Shown piece by piece: positions 8,863-17,835 of a stretch of 38,532 nucleotides of DNA; position 1 is the stretch's first letter, and each line of letters begins with the position of its first letter. The DNA lies in the NCBI GenBank assembly GCA_938085045.1, contig CALKGI010000066.1, positions 1 to 38,532 of the forward strand. Reading direction: 5' to 3'. Source of the stretch: an uncultured Alteromonadaceae bacterium. Lineage in GTDB: Bacteria; Pseudomonadota; Gammaproteobacteria; Enterobacterales; Alteromonadaceae. A program made the translations under genes and the position numbers. The notes below the pieces were generated by a model. The model did not search any database and was not told the DNA's origin. It saw nothing but the letters and a program-made list of their open reading frames with translations.

Positions 8863-10341
8863 TTAAGCTAACCCTCCCATACACAAATACTTAACTTCAA
8901 GGTAATCGTCTAACCCATATTTAGAGCCTTCGCGGCCATTACCTGAGTGTTTTACCCCACCAAAAGGGGCGGCAACATTAGAAATAATGCCTTCGTTAAT
9001 GCCCACCATGCCGTATTCGAGTGCTTCGCCGACCCGCCAAATGCGGCCAATATCTCGTGTATAAAAATAAGCAGCCAAGCCATACTCAGTGTCGTTAGCC
9101 ATATCAATCACCTGTGCTTCGTCGGTAAAAGCGATGATGGGTGAGACAGGACCAAAAATCTCATTACGGGCCACTGACATATCGTTGCTAACGCCAGTTA
9201 AAACAGTTGGCTGATAGAAGTGCTCACCGACACTATCACGCTGACCGCCCAAAGCAATTTTGGCCCCCTGCGCCACCGACTCTTCAACCAAAGCCGCCAC
9301 GCCATCTACCGCAGCGGTTGAAATCATTGGCCCAACATTGACGCCTTGTGTCATACCGTTGCCAACCGATAACTCCGCCACCAAAGCAACATATTGTTCG
9401 GTAAAGGCTTCGAGTACGGGTTGCTGAACAAAAATACGATTGGTGCAAACACAGGTTTGTCCGGCATTGCGATATTTCGAGGCTACGGCACCTTGCACGG
9501 CAGCGTTAATGTCGGCATCGTCAAACACAATAAACGGCGCATTGCCACCCAATTCCATCGACACTTTTTTCACTGTAGTCGCGCACTGCGAGGTCAATAT
9601 TTTGCCTACAGCCGTTGAACCAGTAAAACTAAATTTTGCAATATCTGGGTGCGTAGTAAGCACCTCGCCCATACCTTTGGCATCGGTACCAACGACTACA
9701 TTAAATACGCCAGCCGGAATACCCGCTCGCTCGGCAAGCTCTGCCATAGCCAGTGCCGACAGCGGTGTCAGCTCTGATGGCCGCACCACAAAAGTGCATC
9801 CAGCGGCCAGTGCAGCTGCGGCTTTTCGGGCGATCATGGCATTGGGAAAATTCCAAGGTGTAACAGCTGCAACCACACCAATCGGTTGCTTAATCACGAT
9901 AATGCGTTTATCTGGCGAGGCCGCGGCAATGGTATCGCCATAAACCCGCTTGCCTTCCTCAGCAAACCAATCAATAAAACTGGCACCATATGCGATTTCG
10001 CCTTTGGCCTCAGCCAGTGGTTTGCCTTGTTCAAGCGTTAATATTTGCGCCAATTCATCTTGATGCAACATCATTAAATTGAACCATGCTCGCATTAAAG
10101 CCGCCCGTTCATTGGCAGGTTTAGCCGACCAACTTTTAAACGCTTTTTTTGCGGCATCAACGGCCAACCTAGTTTCGGCCACACCTGCATTGCTCACCCG
10201 AGCAATTCGCTCGCCTGTGGCGGGATTAGTCACAGCAAAATCGGCTTCATTACTATGCCAACGGCCGTTAATGTAAGAAAGCGGTTTAATCAAACTGCTT
10301 TGTATTGGTTCATCCGCTTTGTTATTGGCTATCGCCTTCAC
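8863..10341 (-). CDS. gabD: NAD(P)-dependent succinate-semialdehyde dehydrogenase family
   Basis: Aldehyde dehydrogenase superfamily enzyme, most like GabD-type succinate-semialdehyde dehydrogenase, oxidising succinate semialdehyde to succinate in 4-aminobutyrate breakdown. It has 492 residues. Visible motifs are TPWNFP with RKAAAALAAGC for the cofactor site, FTGSTAVGK, MELGGN with catalytic Glu263, and NAGQTCVCTNR with catalytic Cys297. The second Cys two residues after the nucleophile is common in this group. The C-terminus has FGGVKHSGNGREGSKYG. No gabT aminotransferase is adjacent, so the true substrate could be another semialdehyde (for example glutarate semialdehyde). A divergent LysR-type gene upstream, its probable regulator, is broken. 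Confidence 0.85.
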   Translation of the reverse strand: MKAIANNKADEPIQSSLIKPLSYINGRWHSNEADFAVTNPATGERIARVSNAGVAETRLAVDAAKKAFKSWSAKPANERAALMRAWFNLMMLHQDELAQILTLEQGKPLAEAKGEIAYGASFIDWFAEEGKRVYGDTIAAASPDKRIIVIKQPIGVVAAVTPWNFPNAMIARKAAAALAAGCTFVVRPSELTPLSALAMAELAERAGIPAGVFNVVVGTDAKGMGEVLTTHPDIAKFSFTGSTAVGKILTSQCATTVKKVSMELGGNAPFIVFDDADINAAVQGAVASKYRNAGQTCVCTNRIFVQQPVLEAFTEQYVALVAELSVGNGMTQGVNVGPMISTAAVDGVAALVEESVAQGAKIALGGQRDSVGEHFYQPTVLTGVSNDMSVARNEIFGPVSPIIAFTDEAQVIDMANDTEYGLAAYFYTRDIGRIWRVGEALEYGMVGINEGIISNVAAPFGGVKHSGNGREGSKYGLDDYLEVKYLCMGGLA

Positions 10342-10455
10342 GTGTGCTCCGATTCTTCAAAATAAGTGACGTTGATTTTCTACTCTATTGAATAACAAAT
10401 CAAACTTGGGTTAAATACAAAACATTCAACCTTAAGTTTGACAATGGTAAACCTT

Positions 10456-10828
10456 ATGAGTAAATCATCAATCATTCCAAAACCAGTCGCCGAATATGAT
10501 TTGCGATTGTTGCGTATTTTTAAATCAGTGGTTGAACATGGCGGTTTTAGTGCAGCAGAGGCAACACTTAGCGTTACTCGAACAACTGAATTTGGCCGCC
10601 AAGTCTTATCAGTTTGATACCCGAAAAACCATGATATTATCAGGCCGTTATATCGGCTACCTGCCACAAAGTAACATTCAAAAAGAACTCAACAATGGCG
10701 ACATTCAGATCATAAAACCCGCCACGCTCAATTATCAATTTAACTTGTCGATGGTGAATAAAAAAACGCCTAGAGAGACCAATAAAGTGAGTTTGTTGAA
10801 GGATATTTTTGGTGAGGTGTTTGAGTGA
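10456..10828 (+). pseudogene. LysR-family regulator with internal deletion and frame change
   Basis: From ATG 10456 the frame encodes a typical LysR N-terminus (YDLRLLRIFKSVVEHGGFSAAEATLSVTRTT) for about 44 residues, then loses similarity and stops at 10617. A second frame, ending at 10828, encodes a typical LysR C-terminus with LSGRYIGYLP. The recognition helix end, the linker helix and most of the effector domain are missing, so roughly 200 residues were lost with a junction near 10580-10625. Divergent placement beside the dehydrogenase suggests it was the local regulator (inference). A short HTH fragment could still be made but would lack the usual oligomerisation helix. Confidence 0.85.
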
Positions 10829-10906
10829 TAAAGAATGGAGTGGCGTCTGATGGTTTTCGACCGTTCAGGCGCAGCACGACATTCAAAGGATATCCGTAAC
10901 TTTTAT

Positions 10907-11233
10907 TTATTTTTTCGCACTGAACTGTTCGGTTTGTTCAATAAAGAGATCAAAATCACTCTTACTTTGTATTCGGCAATGATCTAACAGCCGCTCTACG
11001 GTTCGCGTGCCCTCCCGAGCAACCATTCGGAATTTCCGAATGGTTGCTTCGGGTGCCAATTCACCTTCATTAAAGATATTTTTCAGGTGCTCATTTATTG
11101 TTGGTGGTGTTTTGCCAAATAATTCAGCCAGCTGACGTTGCGTAATCCAGAGTGTTTCGTCCTGCAAGCGAACTTGCAGCTGAATTTTACCGTTTGAAGA
11201 AGTAAATAATGCCAAGGGTAAATCGTCAGTCAT
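10907..11233 (-). pseudogene. Truncated RhuM-family protein
   Basis: The first 85 or so residues match the N-terminal part of RhuM family proteins (IQLQVRLQDETLWITQRQLAELFGKTP, then INEHLKNIFNEGEL and EATIRKF). RhuM proteins are usually about 330 residues, many linked to horizontally acquired or toxin-like loci; the function is unclear. Here the frame ends at 108 residues after an unrelated or joined tail (SKSDFDLFIEQTEQFSAKK), so the central and C-terminal regions are absent. It lies in a cluster of damaged genes. A 31-base perfect palindrome sits inside its coding region (11018-11048). Confidence 0.7.
11018..11048. repeat. Perfect 15-bp inverted repeat with one-base centre inside the RhuM fragment
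   Basis: Arms AGCAACCATTCGGAA and TTCCGAATGGTTGCT flank a single T. On the minus strand the coding sequence reads through it as part of PEATIRKFRMVARE. Such length and perfection are unusual in coding sequence, but the peptide itself is close to the normal RhuM motif, so it may be partly chance. It is a possible protein-binding site or recombination relic. Confidence 0.6.
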
Positions 11234-11411
11234 GGATAGAACCTTATAATATCAAACTGAAACAGGCGAATTGTAAACCTGATTTTATCAGGTGCGTCGG
11301 CACAATCCTACGAATTATGACAAACGATATCAGGCAGATAACAGCAAGTTCTTAAAAGCCAAAAGTGAATAAAACTTCTACAGCTGCTGCTCTAACAATT
11401 GCTCATAAGTT
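11234..11411. other. Non-coding junction between truncated genes
   Basis: I see no intact gene here. It holds a short hairpin (ACCTGA pairing with TCAGGT around 11278-11292), then sequence without recognisable protein similarity, up to the point near 11412 where the beta-lactamase-like protein similarity begins abruptly. This is the likely breakpoint zone of a deletion or replacement. Confidence 0.4.
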
Positions 11412-12085
11412 TTGAGGTCGATGAAGGTGGTTCTGCGATTGTAAATGGTTTCTTTATACCAACTACTCGCGCTGCCCGTGCTGACTTTTCTTGTAACGGC
11501 TGGCCTAAGCAAGTAGCACCCGGCAGCAAAGTGGTTTATCACACTACCGACACCGAGCTAGTTGGTTATGCAGCATCAAAATTCGCTAACAATAAACTTG
11601 GTGGCAACGCCGAAGCATTCAACGACATTTTGGTACCACTGTACAATGCCATGGGCCTAAGCCATTACATGCGCGGCATTCAACGCACCACAGACACCCA
11701 AGACGCTTGGGGCGGATATGGTTTGTCGGTAACATTAAACGATGTAGTTCGCATCAACCAATACATTCGTGACGAAGGCGACAGCGGCGGTCAATTAGAC
11801 CCAACCATGGTTAGCGAAGTATTGAGCGGTAACAGCCAAGGTTTGGATGCAAACCTGAACAACTTCAACTACGACAATGGCTTTTGGCGTTACCATGTGG
11901 GTGCAGCAACCAACATGAGCAGCTGCGGCGCATCGACTCAAGTGCCTATGATGTCAGGTTACGGTGGCCACACCAGCATTATCCTACCTGAGGTTATCAT
12001 CACCCAATTAACTGACGGCGGCGGCTTGGGCTTCATTAGCACTATTAATGATGTATTTGCCAATATCAGTAGCGTTTGTCCTTAA
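11399..12085 (+). pseudogene. 3' fragment of a serine beta-lactamase-type hydrolase
   Basis: About 225 residues resemble the C-terminal half of class C beta-lactamase-related serine hydrolases, with similarity starting near VDEGGSAIVNGFF. Later parts include YHTTDTELVGYAASKF, LYNAMGLSHYMRG, WGGYGLSVTLNDVVRINQYI and SGYGGHTSIILP. The N-terminal region with the catalytic Ser-x-x-Lys is absent, so the product cannot be an active enzyme of this class. The ATG at 11399 has no convincing ribosome site. The frame is open to a TAA at 12085, so the truncation may be recent. Confidence 0.75.
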
Positions 12086-12220
12086 TTAACGACTGTGCAG
12101 CAAGGACGCTGCTATAGTGGGTTTAATGGTTTTTTCTTGACTCTGTGGCAATGCCCAGATATGGTGCCCATCCTCGGCCTTTAGACTGCCGTGTCGTAAG
12201 ACCATAGATTAGGATCCACA

Positions 12221-12541
12221 TTGAAAAAAACATTTGCACTAACTCACCCCAAACTCCCTGTCGCCCGAGTTGTTGAAGCGATAAAGCATGAAGTAAAAAA
12301 ATACATTAAGCGCGAGCGCAACAAACACGTACCAAAAGGAATAGACTTTTGGGATTTTGATTGCCGATTTGGTCACGCAGAAGATACCGCCACAGCTTTG
12401 CGCATCAGTGAGATTAACAAGTCTATTGATGAAGTTGTAAAACTCGAATTGACCTCCTTTTATTTGGAGATTTTAGCCAAGCCGGGTCATAAATCGATTA
12501 AAGACAAAAATGCAGATGTAGAAGAAGACGAGTCGGAATAA
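12221..12541 (+). CDS. DUF6172 family protein
   Basis: Small charged cytoplasmic protein of 106 residues with unknown function. The family pattern is MKKTF-LTHPKL, then a Lys/Arg-rich helix (HEVKKYIKRERNKHVPKG), IDFWDFDCRFG, and FYLEILAKPGHK near the end. The start is a TTG codon with AGGATC ahead; no ATG gives the conserved MKKTF opening. It stands alone between the damaged gene cluster and a toxin-antitoxin pair, with its own terminator. The basic helix suggests nucleic acid or ribosome contact, but this is a guess. Confidence 0.7.
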   Translation: MKKTFALTHPKLPVARVVEAIKHEVKKYIKRERNKHVPKGIDFWDFDCRFGHAEDTATALRISEINKSIDEVVKLELTSFYLEILAKPGHKSIKDKNADVEEDESE

Positions 12542-12548
12542 TATATGC

Positions 12549-12587
12549 AGCACACTTAATGCCTGTTAAGTGTGCTTTTTCTTTTTT
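12549..12587 (+). terminator. Rho-independent terminator after the DUF6172 gene
   Basis: An 11-bp perfect stem (AGCACACTTAA pairing with TTAAGTGTGCT) with a 6-base loop is followed by TTTTCTTTTTT, seven bases after the stop codon. It is a strong example. Confidence 0.9.
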
Positions 12588-12601
12588 ACGTTCAAAAACC
12601 C

Positions 12602-12907
12602 CTAATAAGAAAGCGCTTCGAGTCCTTTGTGAGCAACCAAGTTTAGCAACTTCAGGGAAGTACCTCGTGGTCGTTTACCACCTTGTTCCCATTGTTTAAC
12701 AGTGGATGGGCTGGTATTTAAATACGCGGCAAACACAGCCTGACTAACACGCGTTTTTTCTCTTATTTGTTTAATGTTTGCAGCGTCATACACCTCAACT
12801 TCCGGGAGGCATAGTACGTCAAACTCTCGCAACGTCTGTACATCCATCACGCCTGCCGAAGTAAGATCTTTCGCAGTTTCGTGCATTGCTTCTAGGATGT
12901 TACTCAT
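12602..12907 (-). CDS. HigA-like antitoxin, XRE-type HTH
   Basis: DNA-binding antitoxin of a type II toxin-antitoxin pair, 101 residues. The C-terminal half is a helix-turn-helix (about residues 45-95: IKQIREKTRVSQAVFAAYL, STVKQWEQGGKRPRG), where it would bind the operon operator. The N-terminal part should wrap the toxin. It lies four bases after the toxin gene, with AGAGG ahead of its ATG. Toxin-first order is the HigBA arrangement. It is expected to neutralise the toxin and repress the operon (family knowledge). Confidence 0.85.
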   Translation of the reverse strand: MSNILEAMHETAKDLTSAGVMDVQTLREFDVLCLPEVEVYDAANIKQIREKTRVSQAVFAAYLNTSPSTVKQWEQGGKRPRGTSLKLLNLVAHKGLEALSY

Positions 12908-12911
12908 ATTA

Positions 12912-13274
12912 TTAAACCTCTGTTAAACTGCCGGTTTCAAGGGCCTGTGTTAGCTGTTTCTCATTATAGCCTAGTAATTCTTTTGCCATGCGTTTCAATA
13001 CTTTGAGTTCTTTTGCATTAATATTGTCCTGCTCATTCTTCGAAAAGCCAAATAAGAAGAAGATATTTTTACCGACCTTAAATGTCAAAATAGTTCTTCG
13101 TCCGCCACTTTTACCTTGTCCTGCAATTGCCACCCGTTTTTTATAAAGATTACCGCCCAAATCGGCATCTACCAGCCCCTGTTCGATTTCGAGCACAATG
13201 GCTTTTAAGGCTTCATCAACTAGCCCTTCCTTTAAAGACCACTTATTGAACCATCTTACTTTAAAGATACGCAT
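12912..13274 (-). CDS. RelE/HigB-like toxin
   Basis: Toxin partner of the HTH antitoxin, 120 residues, of the RelE-related group of about 120 residues that cleave mRNA at the ribosome. Visible family sequence: RWFNKWSLKEGLVDEAL, GLVDADLGGNLYKKRVA, GKSGGRRTILTFKVGKNIFFLFGFSKNEQDNI. The conserved GxGKSGGxR and FxxGFxKxE parts are typical. The ATG is preceded by AGAGGTATAT. The palindrome GTTTAAAC at 13292-13299, in the promoter region 18 bases upstream, is a possible operator. It looks intact. Confidence 0.85.
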   Translation of the reverse strand: MRIFKVRWFNKWSLKEGLVDEALKAIVLEIEQGLVDADLGGNLYKKRVAIAGQGKSGGRRTILTFKVGKNIFFLFGFSKNEQDNINAKELKVLKRMAKELLGYNEKQLTQALETGSLTEV

Positions 13275-13379
13275 ATATACCTCTAGTTAGGGTTTAAACT
13301 ATATCACTAAGTATTACGATTTTCATTTTTATCTTTCACTAACCATGCAGAATTAGACTACAGCCGAATCGTTTACCCA

Positions 13380-14882
13380 TCAACGCCCCACATCATCACG
13401 ATACTCTTTCACATTCCCTTTGTTTGCAATACACCGCTTAACCGCAGGTGACTCATGCCACAACTCAACAGCGCGGTAATTTGACCACGTCCAAGATTGC
13501 CAAGCCAAATCAAGATCTCCTCCCCCCTCAAGCACCATAAAGCAAATTTTGGCCTTAGGATTTTCCTGTGCATATTGCACTATGTTGGGGTAGGCATCGC
13601 GGCTCAATCTGGCCAAGTAGTGTTGATCAATACTTCGGCCCTGCTCCATTTGAGCCAAGTTTCGGCTGACAATTATCGCGTCTGGGTTGACTAGGTTTAG
13701 CAAAGCGATAAATCCGAGCGCACAAAATGCGGTGCTAACAATGAACAACTCACGCTTGCCTTTAAGCACAGTGGCAACAAACGTGATGAGCGCACTAACA
13801 ATAAAACACATATACCAAGTTGAATAAAAGCGCAGCTCGGTGAGTTGGTATTCGCGCACGTAAATGTACATACGGTGAGCCGCCGAACCTTCCATGATGA
13901 AAATAGCGACCACAGTGAACAAAGCCAGTTTTCTAAATAGGCTTTGTGTTTTTTCTGGTTCATTTCGTTGCATCCAATCTGCCAAATACAACAACGGCAA
14001 AGCCATCATGGCCACTAAAACCAAATCCCAAAAACCATTGCGAGCGTACGCTGAATAAGTCAAACCTGAGGTATTGTGCACCAAAGCATCACCACCAAAA
14101 AAATAGGTGAACTGAATGGCGATATAACAGCAAAAGAGCAGATTAATGCAAGCCAGTATGGTGATCAGCTGTATGCCATCAACAACGGGTATCCGCTCAG
14201 TGACATCAACCTTCTGTTCTGGCGCTTTATAAACCAAAGCAGCAAACAAAATAGCTAAGGTAATTGCCATCCAAAACGCGCTAACCAGCATAGACCTGAA
14301 CAATGTCGATAGATCAAAATCAATCAAACCAGCCGTAAAATCAGCAAAACGCACATCAGAAGAAACCAACAAACTGCCAAAAATAAACAATAGCGGCAAC
14401 GCCCAAAACAAGCCTTTTAGAACAGATTTTACCCTTGCATCTTTGACTACATTATCAAGCGGCGAAAAAGCTTCGGGCAAAACTTCAGCTATCGCGATCA
14501 CCGGCATAATCAGCACCCTAAACCCACAACGAATAAGTCTAACAAAGTGAACCTGATACACCGAATTTTTGAATTTAAGGGCGATTCCCAACGTGGCAAT
14601 AATGGCCAAACCCAACAGATTAAAGTTAAATACGACTTGTGAGTCTCGCACTGCCATAAAAAATGCCAAAAACAATGCGATACCAATTAAGACCTGAGAC
14701 ATTACTGGCGTTTTTCGCTTCAATACATGACGAAACCACAACACTGCGCCCATCGCCATAAAAATGTACAAGGTGAAGTTAACCCCAGCATCATGGCCCA
14801 TAAACAAGATTCGACCAATTAAACCACCCAACAATCCCGCGCCAAAAATGGCCATCGACAATTTTTCTTTAATTTGTATCAT
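13380..14882 (-). CDS. DUF4173/DUF4153-type polytopic membrane protein
   Basis: Inner-membrane protein of 500 residues with about ten to twelve hydrophobic segments. The middle region FTYFFGGDALVHNTSGLTYS followed by YARNGFWDLVLVA matches the DUF4173 core. The C-terminal 90 or so residues (from about 410) are soluble, starting YLARLSRDAYPN. The function is unknown; members often lie beside two-component or sensor genes. Here it is divergent from an OmpR-type response regulator, with 179 bases between starts, so shared control is plausible. The ATG is preceded by GAGG. Confidence 0.75.
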   Translation of the reverse strand: MIQIKEKLSMAIFGAGLLGGLIGRILFMGHDAGVNFTLYIFMAMGAVLWFRHVLKRKTPVMSQVLIGIALFLAFFMAVRDSQVVFNFNLLGLAIIATLGIALKFKNSVYQVHFVRLIRCGFRVLIMPVIAIAEVLPEAFSPLDNVVKDARVKSVLKGLFWALPLLFIFGSLLVSSDVRFADFTAGLIDFDLSTLFRSMLVSAFWMAITLAILFAALVYKAPEQKVDVTERIPVVDGIQLITILACINLLFCCYIAIQFTYFFGGDALVHNTSGLTYSAYARNGFWDLVLVAMMALPLLYLADWMQRNEPEKTQSLFRKLALFTVVAIFIMEGSAAHRMYIYVREYQLTELRFYSTWYMCFIVSALITFVATVLKGKRELFIVSTAFCALGFIALLNLVNPDAIIVSRNLAQMEQGRSIDQHYLARLSRDAYPNIVQYAQENPKAKICFMVLEGGGDLDLAWQSWTWSNYRAVELWHESPAVKRCIANKGNVKEYRDDVGR

Positions 14883-14941
14883 ACTGCCTCCTCAAATTAG
14901 TGGGGTTATTATCCAAAACAGATTTGCCGTAGTGATGGCGC

Positions 14942-14993
14942 AAATGTGCCAATTCAAAGATTAAATGTGCCAATTGTGTGCAAGACGTATAAA
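14942..14993 (+). promoter_or_regulatory. Direct repeat and promoter upstream of the response regulator gene
   Basis: The 13-base sequence AAATGTGCCAATT occurs perfectly twice, at 14942-14954 and 14963-14975, with a period of 21 bases, two helical turns. A TATAAA at 14988-14993 would place the -35 region over the second copy. OmpR-family regulators bind direct repeats overlapping -35 regions, so this is a likely autoregulatory site, possibly also used by the divergent membrane protein gene. Binding is inferred. Confidence 0.55.
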
Positions 14994-15061
14994 TTGAGGA
15001 TTGACGCTGCTACCATTTCGGCCAATACATGACGAACAGCCTGCGGTATAAAGAGGACGAA

Positions 15062-15784
15062 ATGACAACAATATTGGTGGTCGATGATGATCCACACATT
15101 CGCGAAGTTGTAGAGTTTGCACTGCAAAAACAGCAGTTTAAAACACTTATCGCAGCCAATGGTGTCGAAGCTATAGCCCAGTTCGAACAACATCAACCCG
15201 CGCTAATTATTATGGATATCATGATGCCCGAGATGTCGGGGCTTGACGCCTGTAAGGCGATTCGCCAAAACGCCTCTCACTCAAACAACAACGTCCCAAT
15301 CATTTTTTTAACCGCCATGGATGACGAAATAGACATGATTGTTGGCCTAGAAGTTGGCGGCGACGACTACGTTTGTAAACCGTTCAGCCCGCGCCAATTA
15401 ATCGCTCGGGTAAGAGCCGTGTTACGCCGCTTTCAAAGCACTAACAACCCACCAGCAGTACAACCGGTAGATGCCATTTTCAGGTTGGGACAACTGTCGA
15501 TAGACAATCAAAAGTACAAAGTTTTTTGGGGGGACAAAGAAGAGAATGCAGAAGAAATAGTCCTTACCGTTACCGAAATCAACTTACTCACCACTTTGGC
15601 CTCGCATCCTGGCAAAGTGTTCAGCCGCGCGCAATTGATGGAAAAAGCCTACGACAACGTCGTAGTCAGCGACCGCACCATCGACAGCCACATTCGCCGC
15701 CTTCGAGGAAAATTCACCGCCATTGGTGCCTCGCCTATCGAAACGGTGCACGGAGCGGGATACAAACTGGACGATTGCACGTGA
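15062..15784 (+). CDS. OmpR-family response regulator
   Basis: Two-component DNA-binding regulator of 240 residues. The receiver domain (1-120) has the acidic pocket DDD at 8-10, phospho-acceptor Asp52 in IIMDIMMPE, Thr84 and Lys106 in CKPFSP. The winged-helix output domain (about 140-238) has LTVTEINLLTTLASHPGKVFSR and VSDRTIDSHIRRLRGK. The ATG at 15062 is chosen over an in-frame ATG at 15029 because AAGAGG stands just ahead and the protein then begins MTTILVVDDD. The kinase start overlaps its stop by four bases. The stimulus is unknown. Confidence 0.92.
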   Translation: MTTILVVDDDPHIREVVEFALQKQQFKTLIAANGVEAIAQFEQHQPALIIMDIMMPEMSGLDACKAIRQNASHSNNNVPIIFLTAMDDEIDMIVGLEVGGDDYVCKPFSPRQLIARVRAVLRRFQSTNNPPAVQPVDAIFRLGQLSIDNQKYKVFWGDKEENAEEIVLTVTEINLLTTLASHPGKVFSRAQLMEKAYDNVVVSDRTIDSHIRRLRGKFTAIGASPIETVHGAGYKLDDCT

Positions 15785-17325
15785 GTCAATTTCATAAATA
15801 TTTGAAAATTAGGCGAGTTTTACTGCTAGTTAATCTAACGGTGTTGATCTTGGTAGTTGCTAGCCTCAACTTACTCACCGTATACGAGAACACCCTCATT
15901 CGCCAAACCGAGGCCGAACTTAACGCTCAGGGCTTTTTTATCACCTCGATATTCAAAAACCACTATTTACATCAACAAGATAAAAAACCAAGTAATAAAC
16001 CCGATTGGCAACCAATTACACCAAGCCTAGACCTTGATCAAAACCCATTGTTACCAATTGAGCCGCCACCGCAAAAAGCCTTATCACAAGGGCGATATCA
16101 GGCCATCGGAAATACGCTTAACCCGATATTAAAAGAAGCACAAAAATATACCTTGTCGAGCATTCAGGTGGTCGACGAACAAGGCGTGATTTTCAGCTCA
16201 ACTAATGCAGAGCAATTGGGCATGTCGATGATAAACCGAGAGGAAGTTAACACAGCACTAGCAGGCAACCACAACAGCTTACTCAGATTGCGAGAGGTAA
16301 AATATCCGTCACATATTTACAGCAAAATCAGCCGTTCGGGTAGCTACCGGGTGCATGTTGTCATGCCACTAATCGTCGATGAAGCAGTGCTAGGTGCTGT
16401 CGTTCTGTCACGAACACCACAAACGTTGTGGCAAATGATGACGCTGAATCGGCAAACCATTATCACCTATTTAATCGGCGCCATTATTCTGGTTTGGCTT
16501 ATTTCAATGGTCACCGCCCTTGCCATCAACCGCCCGATAGCCGCCTTAATAGAACAAGCCAAGCGAGCACTTCATGGCGAAAAAGAAGCAGTCACGCCGC
16601 TGGCCAATCCGATAACAACAGAGGTCGACACTTTATCGCGCACTTTTTCTTCGTTGGCGCACAACTTAGAACAACGCTCGACATACATTCTTGAATTCGC
16701 TTCTCATGTATCTCATGAATTCAAAACGCCGGTGACATCCATTCAAGGCGCGGTTGAATTATTGCTAGACCACCAAGGCGATATGTCAGTCGAACAGCAA
16801 CGAAAATTCTTGCAAAACCTGCAAAAAGACAGTGTGCGGCTCGAAAACCTAGTTTATCGTTTGTTGGAATATGCCAAGGCAGATTTGCAGCAAAATGAAA
16901 AAGACAGTTGTGACTTATCAGCCATAATCCACCACATGTTCGATGAAGATGCGACAGTTTCAACGGTATTAGAAGTAAAAGATACCGTTGATGTATGTTA
17001 CGCCAGCCAAACTATCGAAAGCGTATTGTCGAACCTAATCAACAATGCCCATCAGGCTGGTGCAGACAAAATAGCACTAACATTAGCAGTGAAAGACACA
17101 TTTGTAGAATTGAAAGTTGCCGACAATGGCAAAGGTATAAGTGAAGGCAATCGAGAGAAGATATTCACCCCGTTTTTTACCACCAAGCGCCTTGAAGGCG
17201 GCACAGGTTTAGGCCTTGCTATCATCAAATCTTTGTTGCGACAGCAAAACGGCGACATAAAACACCACCACAGAGCTGACAGTCAGCACCCAACTGAGTT
17301 TATTCTAACCTTGCCCACCCTCTAA
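15781..17325 (+). CDS. Sensor histidine kinase
   Basis: Membrane sensor of 514 residues partnering the upstream response regulator. The GTG start at 15781 overlaps the regulator stop (GTGA), so the genes are coupled. Order: short cytoplasmic tail, membrane helix about 13-35, periplasmic sensor about 36-225 with a Pro-rich insert and a Cache-like C-terminal part ([13 protein letters not shown]), second membrane helix about 227-249, HAMP linker, dimerisation domain with phospho-acceptor His312 ([13 protein letters not shown]), and ATPase domain with Asn421 (NLINNA), DNGKGIS at 448 and GTGLGLAI at 474. The architecture resembles BaeS/CreC-type kinases. The ligand is not predictable. Confidence 0.92.
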   Translation: MSQFHKYLKIRRVLLLVNLTVLILVVASLNLLTVYENTLIRQTEAELNAQGFFITSIFKNHYLHQQDKKPSNKPDWQPITPSLDLDQNPLLPIEPPPQKALSQGRYQAIGNTLNPILKEAQKYTLSSIQVVDEQGVIFSSTNAEQLGMSMINREEVNTALAGNHNSLLRLREVKYPSHIYSKISRSGSYRVHVVMPLIVDEAVLGAVVLSRTPQTLWQMMTLNRQTIITYLIGAIILVWLISMVTALAINRPIAALIEQAKRALHGEKEAVTPLANPITTEVDTLSRTFSSLAHNLEQRSTYILEFASHVSHEFKTPVTSIQGAVELLLDHQGDMSVEQQRKFLQNLQKDSVRLENLVYRLLEYAKADLQQNEKDSCDLSAIIHHMFDEDATVSTVLEVKDTVDVCYASQTIESVLSNLINNAHQAGADKIALTLAVKDTFVELKVADNGKGISEGNREKIFTPFFTTKRLEGGTGLGLAIIKSLLRQQNGDIKHHHRADSQHPTEFILTLPTL

Positions 17326-17824
17326 TTTTGCCAATTTCATCTTGGCCAATACCCAAAGATTCTAAAAAGTCTTGATGCGCCTCAGGCAAGCCCCTTTCAA
17401 ATTCGATATGCCATTGTTTCATTGCCTGTTCATCCATACCCGATGCTTTTAAAATCGCCACCCACTGGGCTTTGTCCATCACTCTTGAGGTGCGCAATAA
17501 TGATTCTTTGCCCAGTAGTTCGATGATCAGTTGCTGCTGTTGGCGCAACTGGCTGATTTCAGTATTGAGCTGGTTAAGCCGTTGCTCCAAAATCGCAGTG
17601 GGCTGATTGCTTTGCTCATCAAGAATTTGCGCTATTACCTCCAGCGACAAACCCGCCTCTTTATACAAAAATATTTGGCTCATCCGCTGCAAATCATCTT
17701 TGGTATACAACCGATAATTTGCCGCGCTACGAGCAGAAGGTTGCAGCAATCCAATTTTGTCGTAATACAACAACGTACTGCGAGATAGCTCAAACTGTTT
17801 AACCAATTGGCCTATTGTATACAC
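17300..17824 (-). CDS. MerR-family transcriptional regulator
   Basis: Regulator of 174 residues. The N-terminal winged helix-turn-helix (1-70) has YTIGQLVKQFELSRSTLLYYDKIGLL and NYRLYTKDDLQRM. A coiled coil follows (about 75-115), then a C-terminal domain (WVAILKASGMDEQAM, FERGLPEAHQDFLESLGI). No paired Cys for metal is seen, so it is not a mercury/copper/zinc sensor. The start is GTG at 17824 with AGGAG six bases ahead; the MerR opening begins at that codon. It lies 11 bases downstream of a frameshifted gene in the same transcript and overlaps the kinase 3' end by 26 bases tail to tail. A MerR-type promoter at 18311-18341 suggests autoregulation. Confidence 0.88.
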   Translation of the reverse strand: MYTIGQLVKQFELSRSTLLYYDKIGLLQPSARSAANYRLYTKDDLQRMSQIFLYKEAGLSLEVIAQILDEQSNQPTAILEQRLNQLNTEISQLRQQQQLIIELLGKESLLRTSRVMDKAQWVAILKASGMDEQAMKQWHIEFERGLPEAHQDFLESLGIGQDEIGKIRGWARLE

Positions 17825-17835
17825 GCTTGGCTCCT

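Noticed and set aside
9394..9943. Plus-strand frame of 167 codons opposite the dehydrogenase gene
   Set aside because: The dehydrogenase reading has all catalytic motifs; the opposite frame is an Ala/Ser-rich shadow without family features.
12116..12220. Possible tRNA or small RNA before the DUF6172 gene
   Set aside because: Short pairing (GCAGC with GCTGC) is present but no cloverleaf or conserved T-loop could be built.
15526..15780. Upstream extension of the histidine kinase frame
   Set aside because: It overlaps the response regulator coding sequence and is Arg/Ser-rich; the GTG at 15781 with a four-base overlap is the natural start.
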